From Aureimonas sp. OT7 (lineage in GTDB: Bacteria > Pseudomonadota > Alphaproteobacteria > Rhizobiales > Rhizobiaceae): a stretch of DNA of 64,000 nt. Of the stretch, positions 34,320 to 43,543 are shown in pieces. The stretch lies in the NCBI RefSeq assembly GCF_014844055.1, contig NZ_CP062167.1:2247501-2311500 (forward strand), in the 5' to 3' direction. The position numbers were made by a program, and so were the translations under genes. The notes beneath the pieces were generated by a model. It made no database searches, was not told the DNA's origin, and was given only the letters and a program-made list of their open reading frames with translations. Every line of letters starts with the position of its first letter. Position 1 is the stretch's first letter.

Positions 34320-36107
34320 ATGGCTCCCTTCACCACACGTCCCGAACTGTCCGGAACCTTCGGTGCCGTCAGCACGACCCATTGGCTGGGCACCGGGGTC
34401 GGCATGTCCGTCCTGGAACGTGGCGGCAACGCCTTCGACGCCGCCGCCGCATGCGGTTTCGTCCTCCAGATCGTCGAGCCGCATCTGAACGGTCCCGGCG
34501 GTGAAGTGCCGATTATTCTGCAGGCAGCCGGACAAGACGCTCCCATCGTCATCTGCGGGCAAGGGGTTGCTCCGGGCCTGGCGACCGTCGATCGGTTCCG
34601 CGAACTGGGTCTCGCCATGGTGCCCGGTACGGGCCTGCTACCCGGCGTCGTACCGGGCGCCTTCGACGCATGGATGCTCATGCTGCGCGACTACGGTACA
34701 TGGCACCTGGAAGACGTGCTTTCCTACGCGATCGGGTATGCGGAACGCGGCTTTCCGCTCATCGAGCGTGCGGTTTCGTCCATCGTGCCGGTGGCCGATC
34801 TCTTCCGGCAAAGCTGGACCAGTTCGGCGGAGGTCTGGTTGCCCGCAAACCGCATCCCGCGACCGGGCGCGCTGATGACTACTCCGGGGATCGCGCAAAC
34901 CTATCGCCGTATCATAGACGAAGCCAAAGCGTCGTCCGCCGACCGCATCGCGCAGATAGAGGCCGCGCGGAACGCGTTCTACCGAGGGTTCGTCGCGGAG
35001 GCGATCGACCGTTTCTACCGGACCGCTTCGCTGCCCGACACGTCGGGCCGTGACAACCCCGGCCTGCTACGAGGCGACGACCTTGCCGCATGGTCGGCAA
35101 CGGTCGAGGAAACCACCTCGTGCACCTATGGCGGCTTGGAGGTGCACAAGACGGGCCCGTGGGGTCAAGGCCCGGTGATGCTTCAGCAGCTCAAGATGCT
35201 CGAGTGCTTCGATCTGCCGGCGCTGGACCCGCTCGGCGCGGAGTTCGTGCACTTGCAGGTCGAATGCGCCAAACTCGCCTTTGCCGATCGCGAAGCCTTT
35301 TACGGCGACCCGCAAGCATCCGACATTCCGATGGAAACGCTTCTGTCCACAGCCTATGCCAATGAGCGCGTCAAGCTGGTGGGTGCGCAAGCGAGCATGG
35401 AACTGCGCGCAAGCCATCTGCCTGACGCCGCAAGACGGCTTGCAGCCATCGCCGCCCGTGGTGGGAGCGAGGTTCCAATGGGACCCGGCGGAGGCGAGGT
35501 GACCTTTGCACCCGTACCGGAAATCGAAGGCGATACGGTTCATCTCGACATCATGGATCGCTTAGGAAACGCCGTTTCTGCCACACCCAGCGGCGGATGG
35601 TTGCAGAGTTCGCCGGTGGTGCCGGGTCTCGGTTTCCCATTGTCGACGCGCGCCCAGATGTTCTGGCTCGATGACGATCTGCCCTCGACCCTGCGACCGG
35701 GAACGCGCCCGCGGACAACTTTAACGCCGACATTGATTACCCGGGAAGGCCGGCCTTGCCTAGCCATCGGTACGCCGGGGGGCGACCAGCAGGACCAGTG
35801 GCCGCTGACCGTGCTGCTTCGGCACCTGCATCATGGCTATGCACTCCAACGCGCCATCGATGCGCCGATGTTCCACAGCCGACATTGGCCGGGCTCCTTC
35901 TACCCGCGCGAGTACGAGCTGGGCAGCCTGCTTATCGAAGACAGGTTCGCCCCCCATGTGCAGGCTGACCTTCAGGCGCGGGGCCACCTGCTGAACGTGC
36001 AAGGCGCTTGGTCTTTGGGCCGCGTCTGCGCTGTTTCGCGCGACGGCGATCTGCTGGGCGCCGCAGCAACGCCGCGCCACATGCAGGGCTATGCGTTGGC
36101 GCGTTGA
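34320..36107 (+). CDS. Cytoplasmic gamma-glutamyltransferase-like protein
   Basis: 595 residues, Ntn-hydrolase of the GGT family. The autocleavage nucleophile is Thr406 in EGDTVHLDIMD (TTHYSVVD in E. coli). Other landmarks are GGNAFDAAAACGFVLQIVEPHLNGPGG near the start, RPRTTLTPTLI and GTPGGDQQDQWP. The Ser-Ser pair of typical GGTs reads Thr-Thr here. It has no signal peptide, whereas most bacterial GGTs are periplasmic, so it would cut gamma-glutamyl bonds of an imported compound. It is last in the importer operon. Confidence 0.88.
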   Translation: MAPFTTRPELSGTFGAVSTTHWLGTGVGMSVLERGGNAFDAAAACGFVLQIVEPHLNGPGGEVPIILQAAGQDAPIVICGQGVAPGLATVDRFRELGLAMVPGTGLLPGVVPGAFDAWMLMLRDYGTWHLEDVLSYAIGYAERGFPLIERAVSSIVPVADLFRQSWTSSAEVWLPANRIPRPGALMTTPGIAQTYRRIIDEAKASSADRIAQIEAARNAFYRGFVAEAIDRFYRTASLPDTSGRDNPGLLRGDDLAAWSATVEETTSCTYGGLEVHKTGPWGQGPVMLQQLKMLECFDLPALDPLGAEFVHLQVECAKLAFADREAFYGDPQASDIPMETLLSTAYANERVKLVGAQASMELRASHLPDAARRLAAIAARGGSEVPMGPGGGEVTFAPVPEIEGDTVHLDIMDRLGNAVSATPSGGWLQSSPVVPGLGFPLSTRAQMFWLDDDLPSTLRPGTRPRTTLTPTLITREGRPCLAIGTPGGDQQDQWPLTVLLRHLHHGYALQRAIDAPMFHSRHWPGSFYPREYELGSLLIEDRFAPHVQADLQARGHLLNVQGAWSLGRVCAVSRDGDLLGAAATPRHMQGYALAR

Positions 36108-36495
36108 TACGAACCGTCGGCCCGCAGTCTTCTCGACCATCTCGTATCGGACGATAAGACTTCGCCGATGACGTATGCTTGAGGCTGCGGAGGTTTTCGC
36201 TTTCGGGGTGATCTTACGGTAAGCCCGATGTCCTGAATGGGGTTGGTCGCTGAACGGCGGCTTTCCCCGATCCTTCATTGAAATCGGTCAGTCCGCTGTC
36301 GGCCCCGAACCGTACGGGCCATAAACAGCTTCGATGCTCCGCGAATATCGGGAGCGTCTTCGAAGAGGTGGTAGGGAGAAGGGCAACCTTTTGCAGTCCC
36401 CTTTACATGCGCGGAAGCTGGAGGATGATGTGGGGATGAGCATAGGCCCGGCGCTTACAACTCGGTGATTCCAGGCTAAAGGCTTCCAGGGCGCG
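36108..36495. other. 388-base gap with one repeat copy
   Basis: No coding frame stands out. The repeat copy at 36247-36331 fills the middle; I see nothing else. Confidence 0.5.
36247..36331. repeat. Dispersed intergenic repeat, copy 2
   Basis: Carries gctgaacggcggctttcc, then ggtcagtccgctgtcggccc and gaacc..acgggccataaa.agcttc. The last block is shared with the copy at 41330. Confidence 0.5.
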
Positions 36496-37533
36496 ATGCG
36501 ATTTCCTAGCCACTTCTTCCGCCGCCGCAAGGCTGAGCCGGCCCCAGTGACGCCGTGGCCAGACGGTCCTGCACCCGCCGAAGTTAAGCCAGATCCCGAC
36601 GGCATGAACCCGATCCTGCGCCTTGCGGACGAGTGGCGCCTACCTCGGCACGAGACGCGCATGGAGGTCGAGGCACGCTGCGGCATTCTACCCGATCCGA
36701 TCTATGGGTGGCCAGCTCTCGTCCTTTTTGATGCCAAATCCCTGCCAGGCGCAATGGCGCCCTGGACGGCGAGCGCCTTCGAGCGCATTCCGCCTCAGTT
36801 TCCCATCACGCGCTTCAGTGTCCTCGCGTGGTTCGAGGACGACGCACACGAGAACTTGCGACGCACAGCCGATTATCTCGAGACATCGCTCGGGCCGGCG
36901 CCGGTCGGTCAGCAATGGAACACTGTCGTTGCCAAGTGGCGCTCGGGGCTGGCCGAGGTCTCGCTCACGGTATGGCCGCCAGCCTGGCAGTCGCACGATG
37001 TGCAGAACCCCTCCGAGGATCGCGAGCCCCGCATAGGGACCGCCTGCCATGTGACGTTGATGACTGGCTTCCGTTTGGGCCTGAGCGGAACGGAGAGGGA
37101 ATGGGTTGAAGGCTTCCAACCGATCGCGATCGACGGAAATGTAGGGACTGTAAGCATGGCACGGGCCGGACGCCACGCGCCAAACGAAACGGAACTCGAA
37201 TACGTGCGTGACCCAGAAGACCTGGTAGAAGACCGGCTCAGGACGCTCGGCGTGTCACGGGACGGCGAGGCGCTCATCGTGGTGTCGGATCAGCTTTACG
37301 TCATACCTTGCACTGACATCCTGCGCTTGGAGGTGCTCCGCATGACGCCGGCTAAGGGCGGAGGCGGTTCGTCGCTCCATGCTCATTGCCGGACGAGGGC
37401 ACCGGGCGCGGACGACCATTCCGTGTTCGTCGCGCAGCACAGCGATCCCAACGGCATGACGGCGCTCGGGCAAGAGCTTGGCAAGCGGCTCGGCTGCTCA
37501 GTCGAGATCAGCCCCTATTTTCCGGATTGCTGA
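36496..37533 (+). CDS. Hypothetical protein, no family recognised
   Basis: 345 residues, soluble, no signal peptide or membrane helix. Codon usage and composition look coding throughout. Visible features are a basic start (RFPSHFFRRRKAEPAP), a Pro-rich linker, and segments such as RFSVLAWFEDDAHENLRRTADYLE and VEGFQPIAIDGNVGTVSM. It lies alone between two repeat copies in the accessory part of the window, which suggests horizontal arrival as a unit. I cannot give a function. Confidence 0.65.
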   Translation: MRFPSHFFRRRKAEPAPVTPWPDGPAPAEVKPDPDGMNPILRLADEWRLPRHETRMEVEARCGILPDPIYGWPALVLFDAKSLPGAMAPWTASAFERIPPQFPITRFSVLAWFEDDAHENLRRTADYLETSLGPAPVGQQWNTVVAKWRSGLAEVSLTVWPPAWQSHDVQNPSEDREPRIGTACHVTLMTGFRLGLSGTEREWVEGFQPIAIDGNVGTVSMARAGRHAPNETELEYVRDPEDLVEDRLRTLGVSRDGEALIVVSDQLYVIPCTDILRLEVLRMTPAKGGGGSSLHAHCRTRAPGADDHSVFVAQHSDPNGMTALGQELGKRLGCSVEISPYFPDC

Positions 37534-37899
37534 CCTAATGCGAATGACGGTTCAAATGAATGACGGCTTTCGGGATGGCACAAAAAGCGTTGCTCGGGCT
37601 GAAACGGGGTCGTTTGCTGAACGGCCGCTTTCCCATCACCTGAGCCAGAAACGGACAGTCCGTTGTCGGTCCCAGCTCTGCCATCCGTGCGGGCAGACTG
37701 GATGGCAAGTTTCCGGCGATGCCGGAAGCACCACGAACGGCTACAATGGGGGTCGGAACCCGCCCTTGCGATCAGCTTGCATTCAATTGCAGTGTCGGCG
37801 TTGAGTCACGCGGATCCGGACTTTTCGGTATCGGCGCGGAAGCGTACGAGGAGGTTATCTCCGATGAGGCGTGGTTTCCTGTCAGTCTCCTTTCGGGCA
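37534..37899. other. 366-base gap with one repeat copy
   Basis: Holds the repeat copy at 37614-37680. The remainder up to the adenylyltransferase remnant shows no gene I can support. Confidence 0.45.
37614..37680. repeat. Dispersed intergenic repeat, copy 3
   Basis: Carries gctgaacggccgctttccc followed by aaacggacagtccgttgtcgg and tcccagctctgcc. The first two blocks match copy 2 closely. Confidence 0.5.
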
Positions 37900-38390
37900 A
37901 TGAATACAGAAAGGCCGCCGTCGATCGTCGGCGGTCAGGCACGACGAGGCATCGACATCAACGGATTGCTAACGAAGTATGAGAACGTTCTAAAAGCACT
38001 GTCGGCATGGGCTGCGGGCAGCGATAACATCCGATGCGTCGTACTTACAGGCTCAGCCGCTTCCAAAACCGCCCATCCGCTATCCGATCGTGACGTCGAG
38101 CTCCATGTTCGCGATCCCGCGATCTTTGAACATGACGACCCATGGTGGAGAACGCTCGGCAATGTTCTCGCAGTCGAGCGGCTGGAGAACGGTAACTGCC
38201 AGTCGACGCGTATCGTGTACTAGGTCCAGGCAAGCTCGACTTCACTTTGGTAGATATCGGTGACGAGCGCGGCGCCTACGATCGGCCGTTCGAGGTTCTG
38301 CTCGATAAGGACGGTGACGGATTACGCTTTGGTGGCGGACCAAATTCGGAAACTTCACGGCCGATAAGCGCGGAGAATGTCGGTGTTTAG
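37900..38390 (+). pseudogene. Broken aminoglycoside 6-adenylyltransferase-like gene
   Basis: The first frame, from ATG 37900, reads a nucleotidyltransferase start: CVVLTGSAASKTAHPLSDRDVELHV (GS...D.D metal site as in AadK) and CQSTRIVY, then hits a stop at 38221. Shifting one base resumes KLDFTLVDIGDERGAYD and FEVLLDKDGDGL, the continuation expected in this family, up to 38388. AadK proteins are about 280 residues; here about 160 remain, so the C-terminal domain is gone as well. It is inactive. Confidence 0.7.
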
Positions 38391-38409
38391 TAGCACGACA
38401 CGCGGCTCG

Positions 38410-38679
38410 CTACACGGCCCGTTTATCGGCTGGTTCGATAAAGGCAATGGGACGTGACGGGGATTGGTGGTCTATCCGTTGAAAGAGGCTCACCCAAGTG
38501 TTGTCGTCTCGATGGCGGAACTTCGCTACGAACATAAGGGTTCCTAATGCAACGCACTCTTCGGCCTGGCTCAGCAACTCATCGCCATAAGCGCCATGAA
38601 CACCGACGCCATGCTGCACAACCAGATACCCGTTGTATTTGTCCAAGCCTGTTTGAACTAACCGCTGCGTGTCTATCAT
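38410..38679 (-). CDS. Small hypothetical protein
   Basis: 89 residues from ATG 38679 (a TTG two codons earlier is possible). It reads like a folded protein (LDKYNGYLVVQHGVGVHGAYGDELLSQAEECVALGTLMFVAKF), but I recognise no family. Its stop lies 20 bases from the end of the broken adenylyltransferase, convergently. It may itself be a remnant. Confidence 0.35.
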   Translation of the reverse strand: MIDTQRLVQTGLDKYNGYLVVQHGVGVHGAYGDELLSQAEECVALGTLMFVAKFRHRDDNTWVSLFQRIDHQSPSRPIAFIEPADKRAV

Positions 38680-38851
38680 CGCCAATCCGCTATGTTGCAG
38701 CGTGCCCGTAAGTGCTGCTCGTCACGGTTCCAGATACGGAACAGCACTGCTGTTGGATGCACTGCAGCAAACTATTTTCTCATACCCATACCTCCGCTCT
38801 GAATATGCAGGGTTTTCCGCGGGTAGCGCTATCGTCTGACGTGCGCCGGCG

Positions 38852-40267
38852 TTACTCCGAGATCGCAACGAGGTGCCAAAGCGCTCCGGCTGCTGCCGCA
38901 CCGAGCAATGTTGGAATTACCCCAAGGCGGAAGCGGAAAAGGGCGACTGCAGCAGCGACAAACAGAATGAGGGCGGCGGGATCGACGCTCGTCATCTGCG
39001 GCAAGTCCAGGGACAGATAGCCGAGCCGGACCTCCAAGACCTCGCGGAATAGGACATGCAGCCCAAACCAGACGGCAAGGTTCAGTATCACCCCAACTAC
39101 TGATGCCGTGATAGCGGAAAGTGCTCCCGAAAGCGCGCGATTGCCGCGCAGCCGTTCTATGAAAGGCGCGCCGAGGAATATCCATAGGAAGCACGGCAGG
39201 AAAGTCACCCACGTCGTCAGCAGTCCTCCGAGAGTGGCCGCGAGGTATGGGTTCAGGGTGCCAGGATCGCGGAAGGCAGCCAGGAAGCCGACGAACTGCG
39301 TGACCATGATCAAAGGTCCCGGCGTCGTCTCAGCCAGCCCAAGGCCATTCAGCATTTCGCCGGGCGCCAGCCAGCCAAAATTGTCCACTGCCTGTTGAGC
39401 GACGTAGGCGAGCACGGCGTAGGCTCCGCCGAAGGTGACCACCGCCATTTTGGAGAAGAACACGGCTATGTCGGCGAAGACGTTCTCGGTTCCAAGTGCG
39501 AGGATCAAAGCCCCGACGGGGACGAGCCAGAGAGCCAGGAAGACCACCGAGATGCGCAGCGCCCAACCAAGGTTTGGGCGGGTATGCTCGGGCACACCTT
39601 CGCCGAGAGCTGAGTCTGAGTCCGACAGCACATCGCCCTTCGAAGCGCTGTGTCCACCACCTCCGGCGAAAGTTGCCGACCCTGAACGGGCGCCGGCGTA
39701 GCCAATCAGGCCAGCCGCGACGATGATGGCAGGGAACGGTACGTCGAAAAGAAAGATCGCGGCGAAGGCGGCGCTGGCAATGGCGACCATGGTTCGGTTG
39801 CGCAACGCTCTGCGACCAATACGGTTCACAGCTTCGAGCACGATCGCCAGCACCGCCGCCTTGAGGCCGAAGAACAGCCCGGCAACTATCCCAACGTTTC
39901 CGAACAAGACGTAGACGAAGGATAGGGCCATGATCGCCAACAGGCCCGGCAGCACGAACAGTCCACCCGCCACGAGACCGCCCTTCGTGCGATGAAGAAG
40001 CCATCCGACATAGGTGGCGAGCTGCTGGGCCTCGGGACCGGGCAGGAGCATGCAGTAGTTCAGCGCATGGAGGAACCGCTCCTCGCCGATCCAGCGCTTC
40101 TCGTCGACGAGCACCCGGTGCATGAGGGCGATTTGTCCGGCGGGACCGCCAAAGGACAAACAGGCGATCTTGAACCACACCCAGGCAGCTTCCCCGAAGG
40201 CAATACCATGAGCGTGGGCGGCCGGGCGGTCGGCATCTGAGAGCCGGGTCACGTGAGCGTCGGTCAT
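38852..40267 (-). CDS. chrA: Chromate efflux transporter ChrA
   Basis: 471 residues, long (two-domain) CHR protein of about 12 helices. Each half carries the family motif: N-terminal FKIACLSFGGPAGQIALMHRV...RFLHALNYCMLLPGPEAQQLATYVGW and C-terminal KMAVVTFGGAYAVLAYVAQQAV...LNGLGLAETTPGPLIMVTQFVG. It exports chromate from the cytoplasm. ATG 40267 has ggaggag eight bases before it, inside the end of chrB; the frame upstream is not used. The first gene of the pair is the rhodanese-ChrB gene. Confidence 0.95.
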   Translation of the reverse strand: MTDAHVTRLSDADRPAAHAHGIAFGEAAWVWFKIACLSFGGPAGQIALMHRVLVDEKRWIGEERFLHALNYCMLLPGPEAQQLATYVGWLLHRTKGGLVAGGLFVLPGLLAIMALSFVYVLFGNVGIVAGLFFGLKAAVLAIVLEAVNRIGRRALRNRTMVAIASAAFAAIFLFDVPFPAIIVAAGLIGYAGARSGSATFAGGGGHSASKGDVLSDSDSALGEGVPEHTRPNLGWALRISVVFLALWLVPVGALILALGTENVFADIAVFFSKMAVVTFGGAYAVLAYVAQQAVDNFGWLAPGEMLNGLGLAETTPGPLIMVTQFVGFLAAFRDPGTLNPYLAATLGGLLTTWVTFLPCFLWIFLGAPFIERLRGNRALSGALSAITASVVGVILNLAVWFGLHVLFREVLEVRLGYLSLDLPQMTSVDPAALILFVAAAVALFRFRLGVIPTLLGAAAAGALWHLVAISE

Positions 40268-40268
40268 G

Positions 40269-41087
40269 TCATGCTCCTCCCTTCCTGCCCGGCCAATTGT
40301 GCGTCTCCTCCGTCGCGTCACGGCACCAGCGGTAGAACGCGTCGTAGAGGATAAGGCCCGCGTTCAGCTGCTCCAGATCGTCGGAAAACATTCGGGAAAG
40401 CCCGAGGGAGGCAGCAAGAAGGCCGGGCGCTTCAGTCGCGAGCTCTGGGCGCGCGGTGTCGGCCCCCCGTACCATCGTCGCGAGGCGCAGGAGCGGCGCG
40501 GTGCCAAGTGCGAGCTCGTCAACCATGGTGTCGAAGGTGCAGCGCTCCCCGCGGTGACTCCAGAAGACGCTCTCAACGTCGAAGGGCGTTGCGCCGAAGC
40601 GCTCGGCAACGGCCTCGACCTCGGGGGGCTGGACGAACAGGAAGACGGCGAAGGGGTCGACAAAGCGGCGGATCAGCCAGGGACATGCGATACGGTCGAC
40701 CTTGGGTCGGGCCCGCGTCACCCAGACGGTACGACCCTGCTTGTCCCGCCGCGGGAGTTTCCCCTCCGGAACGAGAGGAAGTTCGGCCGCCGCCCATGCA
40801 TTGTGTCCGCCGTCCAGCGCCTCCGCGGGAATGCCCTCGTGGCGAAGCCAAGCCGCGACCCCGTGACTGAGCCCGGCGCCCGTCCGACAGACCACGACGG
40901 CCGTTCGTCCCGTTAGGTCCCTCGACCACGAGGCAGCATCGAGGTGCCCCCGTCGCAGGGCACCGGGAAGGAGGCGTGGGTCGGCGAAAAAGTCCTCGTC
41001 GGTGCGTACGTCGACGATGAAGGGTGACTTCGGGGTGCCCACGAGGCGGGCGAGCTTGTCGTGCGTAATGGTAATAGAAGAGGCCAT
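40269..41087 (-). CDS. chrB: Rhodanese-ChrB fusion, chromate resistance protein
   Basis: 272 residues. Residues about 5-110 are a rhodanese domain with an active-site loop VVCRTGAGLSHGV (Cys67). Residues about 120-265 are the ChrB C-terminal domain (WVTRARPKVDRIACPWLIRRFVDPFAVFLFV, FDVESVFWSHRGERCTFDTMV). The usual N-terminal winged-helix part of ChrB is replaced by the rhodanese, so it is probably an enzyme or sensor partner rather than the classical regulator. It ends one base before the chrA start. ATG 41102, in frame, is an alternative start. Confidence 0.85.
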   Translation of the reverse strand: MASSITITHDKLARLVGTPKSPFIVDVRTDEDFFADPRLLPGALRRGHLDAASWSRDLTGRTAVVVCRTGAGLSHGVAAWLRHEGIPAEALDGGHNAWAAAELPLVPEGKLPRRDKQGRTVWVTRARPKVDRIACPWLIRRFVDPFAVFLFVQPPEVEAVAERFGATPFDVESVFWSHRGERCTFDTMVDELALGTAPLLRLATMVRGADTARPELATEAPGLLAASLGLSRMFSDDLEQLNAGLILYDAFYRWCRDATEETHNWPGRKGGA

Positions 41088-41488
41088 GCCGCGTCCGTCC
41101 ATGAAATGGATATGGGGGAACGCGATACTTCGACCGTGGCCTCGTGGGGAGATCGCAGTCCCCATTCGTCTACATCACCTGCCTGCATAACCCGTGTCAA
41201 CGGCCGCTTCGAGCGTTTCTGCAGACCCCTCGTAAACGTCTCGATTGGGGTCGTGAGCGGACCAGGCAAACTTTGCCCGATGATGCGAGCCCAGACGTCA
41301 GCTTACCGCCAAGCGTTCACCAGAACCGGACGGTTGGGAATCGGCCCCGAACCAGACGGGCCATAAATGGCTTCCATGGGGTGGAAAGGAGATCTTCCGC
41401 TTCCGGCAAATTGAGACATGAAAGCTGCCACTCGTGGCGAGGAATCGTCCAAAGACAAGGACGCCTTCCGTTGCGAGTGCTGCCGGGT
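41088..41488. other. 401-base gap with one repeat copy
   Basis: No gene supported. The repeat copy at 41310-41380 is the only structure I see; the region upstream of chrB should contain its promoter, which I cannot place. Confidence 0.4.
41310..41380. repeat. Dispersed intergenic repeat, copy 4 (partial)
   Basis: Holds ccggacggttgggaatcggcccc and gaacc.gacgggccataaatggcttcc, matching the 3' part of copy 2; the 5' half (gctgaacggc...) is degenerate. Confidence 0.45.
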
Positions 41489-42454
41489 TCAAACTGTGTC
41501 TAACCCCGTCCACGCAGTGGACAATTGCCATAGGCTTTCGGCCGAGTCCGGATCGCATGCCCACGGACTGACGCCCTTCCTCCCTATGCTCGGCTCGTTG
41601 ACGACCGCGACGTCGCAGTCCTCGCAGTAGACCCCACCCATGCTGTTAAGCTGCGGGCTCGTGGCGCACCAAACGCTCGTGGCGGCCCCTTGCTCCACCG
41701 TCTTCATCCCACGCTCGGGATCGACTATTGGACGGCCCGCTTCGTCGAGTGCGTCGAACGAGGCGATCTCCTCCGCGCTGAGGTGCCGGGCGAGATCGGT
41801 GAGGATCTGGCCTGGATGAAGCGAGAAGGCCCTGATGCCGTGACCTTGTCCTCGGCGGTCGAGTGCCATCGCGAAGAGGGCGTTAGCTGTCTTTGATTGG
41901 CCGTAGGCAATCCACTTGTCATAGGGACGAACCCGGAAGTCGATGTCCTCGAGATCGACCCCGGCGATCTGGTGGCCGCGCGACGAAACGCTGACGACCC
42001 GTGCGCCCCACGCCGCCACGAGAGCCGGCCAGAGGCCGAGCGTAAGCCGGAAGTGGCCGAGGTGGTTCGTCGCGAACTGCGCCTCGTGTCCGTCCGCGTC
42101 CCGCGTCTCGGGCGTCGCCATAATGCCCGCGCTGTTGACGAGGATCGACACCGGACGGCCGGCGGACACGACCCGACCAGCGAAGGCGGCGACGGAATAC
42201 GAATCGACGAGATCCGTGTGCTCGACCGTGGCTCCGACAAGCCCGCGCAAGGCGGTGCTCGCTCGCTCGGGATTGCGCGCCGGCACGATCACCTCGGCCC
42301 CCGCATGAACGAGAGCGCGCGTCGTTTCGAGCCCAAGGCCCGAGGCGCCTCCGGTCACAACGGCGAGCTTACCCGAAAGATCGATCCCGGAGACGACCTC
42401 CATTGCCGTGCTGGCAGCACCGAAGGAGGAGCCGATGGGCTTTTGCTGGGTCAT
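41489..42454 (-). CDS. Short-chain dehydrogenase/reductase
   Basis: 321 residues. Classical SDR: TGGASGLGLETTRAL (TGxxxGxG), NSAGIM (NNAG site as NSAG), catalytic SVSSRG and YGQSKTANALF (YxxxK present). A tail of about 40 residues holds VYCEDCDVA, like rhizobial retinol-dehydrogenase-type enzymes. Start ATG 42454 follows a 101-base gap after the sigma gene, same strand. It is the oxidoreductase member of the ECF41 target set. Confidence 0.88.
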   Translation of the reverse strand: MTQQKPIGSSFGAASTAMEVVSGIDLSGKLAVVTGGASGLGLETTRALVHAGAEVIVPARNPERASTALRGLVGATVEHTDLVDSYSVAAFAGRVVSAGRPVSILVNSAGIMATPETRDADGHEAQFATNHLGHFRLTLGLWPALVAAWGARVVSVSSRGHQIAGVDLEDIDFRVRPYDKWIAYGQSKTANALFAMALDRRGQGHGIRAFSLHPGQILTDLARHLSAEEIASFDALDEAGRPIVDPERGMKTVEQGAATSVWCATSPQLNSMGGVYCEDCDVAVVNEPSIGRKGVSPWACDPDSAESLWQLSTAWTGLDTV

Positions 42455-42555
42455 GCTGTTGTCCTGCGTGAGTTGGCGCGCCATGACTGAGTATGGAGCG
42501 TGCACTGAAAGGTAGATGCCAAGCCGAGGCGACCCGCTGGTCGCTTGATACCCGA

Positions 42556-43461
42556 TCACTGTGTCCGCAAAGTCGGGTCCGGATCCGCCGCGAGAGCCTG
42601 CGCGACGTGGCGAAGCTTGTCGGGATTGCGCGTGATGTAAATTGCGGTGATCTGGCCACCTTCGATGGCGAGCGCCGTCGTCTGGAGGATATCGCCGCGC
42701 TCGCGGCTGACATAGCCGGGGAGCCCGTCGATCCAGACGGGCTCGAGCATCTGCGCCGAGCCTTTCCCCCACTTGCGCTGCACGGTCTCGTATAGCCGTA
42801 GGAGGCGGTCCAGTCCTGTGATCGGGTTGATGAATGCCTGAACCTTGCCGCCGCCATCAGAGCGCAGAACTGCGTTCTCGGCAAGAAGCGTGCGCAGCGT
42901 CGCGGTGTCGCCGCTTGTCGAGGCTGCGAAGAAGGCGCGCGCGATCCGCTCGCCCTTTTCGCGCTCGACCGGGAAACGTGGCCGGGCGGCCTGAATGTTC
43001 CGCCGCGCCCGGGCGGCGAGCTGGCGCACGGCTGCGTCTTCCCGGTCGAGCGCGTCCGCGACTTCACCAAGCGGCATACCGAAGACGTCGTGTAGCAGGA
43101 AGGCCGCCCGCTCAAGCGGCGACAGGCGCTCCAATGCCATCATCAGCGTCAGCGTCAGATCGTCCTCGTCCATGCCATCCTCCTCCGCTTCCACCAGCGG
43201 CTCGGGCAGCCAGGCGCCGACATAGGTCTCCCGGCGAGCGCGGGCCGACTTCATCTCGTCGAGGCAGAGCCGGGTGACGACGCGCGCGAGGAAGGGATAG
43301 GGGGCTGCGATCCCGCTCCGGTCGGCGCCAACCCAACGCAGCCATGCGTTCTGCACGATGTCCTCGGCCTCGCTGCGTGAACCGAGCATGCGGTACGCGA
43401 TGCGCAGGAGCCGCGCCCGATGCGTCTCGAAGATGACCGTGGCTTCGTCTGCTTGGCGCAT
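42556..43461 (-). CDS. ECF41 RNA polymerase sigma factor with fused regulatory domain
   Basis: 301 residues. Sigma2 (about 8-70) and sigma4 (about 105-155) domains are followed by a SnoaL-like domain (about 175-285). All three signature motifs of group ECF41 are present: WLPEP (84-88), DGGGK (202-206) and NPDKL (279-283), with DGLPG at 245-249. In this group the fused domain controls activity instead of a separate anti-sigma factor, and none is encoded nearby. ATG 43461 gives the usual N-terminus. The neighbours (SDR, NmrA-like, AhpD-like genes) are the known target types. Confidence 0.93.
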   Translation of the reverse strand: MRQADEATVIFETHRARLLRIAYRMLGSRSEAEDIVQNAWLRWVGADRSGIAAPYPFLARVVTRLCLDEMKSARARRETYVGAWLPEPLVEAEEDGMDEDDLTLTLMMALERLSPLERAAFLLHDVFGMPLGEVADALDREDAAVRQLAARARRNIQAARPRFPVEREKGERIARAFFAASTSGDTATLRTLLAENAVLRSDGGGKVQAFINPITGLDRLLRLYETVQRKWGKGSAQMLEPVWIDGLPGYVSRERGDILQTTALAIEGGQITAIYITRNPDKLRHVAQALAADPDPTLRTQ

Positions 43462-43543
43462 GCGCGTTTCCTCGGGGATGGTTTTAGGCTGCTTCAGCGA
43501 TGATGGCCAGCAATGTGCCCGCTGCCCAGAATACATGGGTTCC

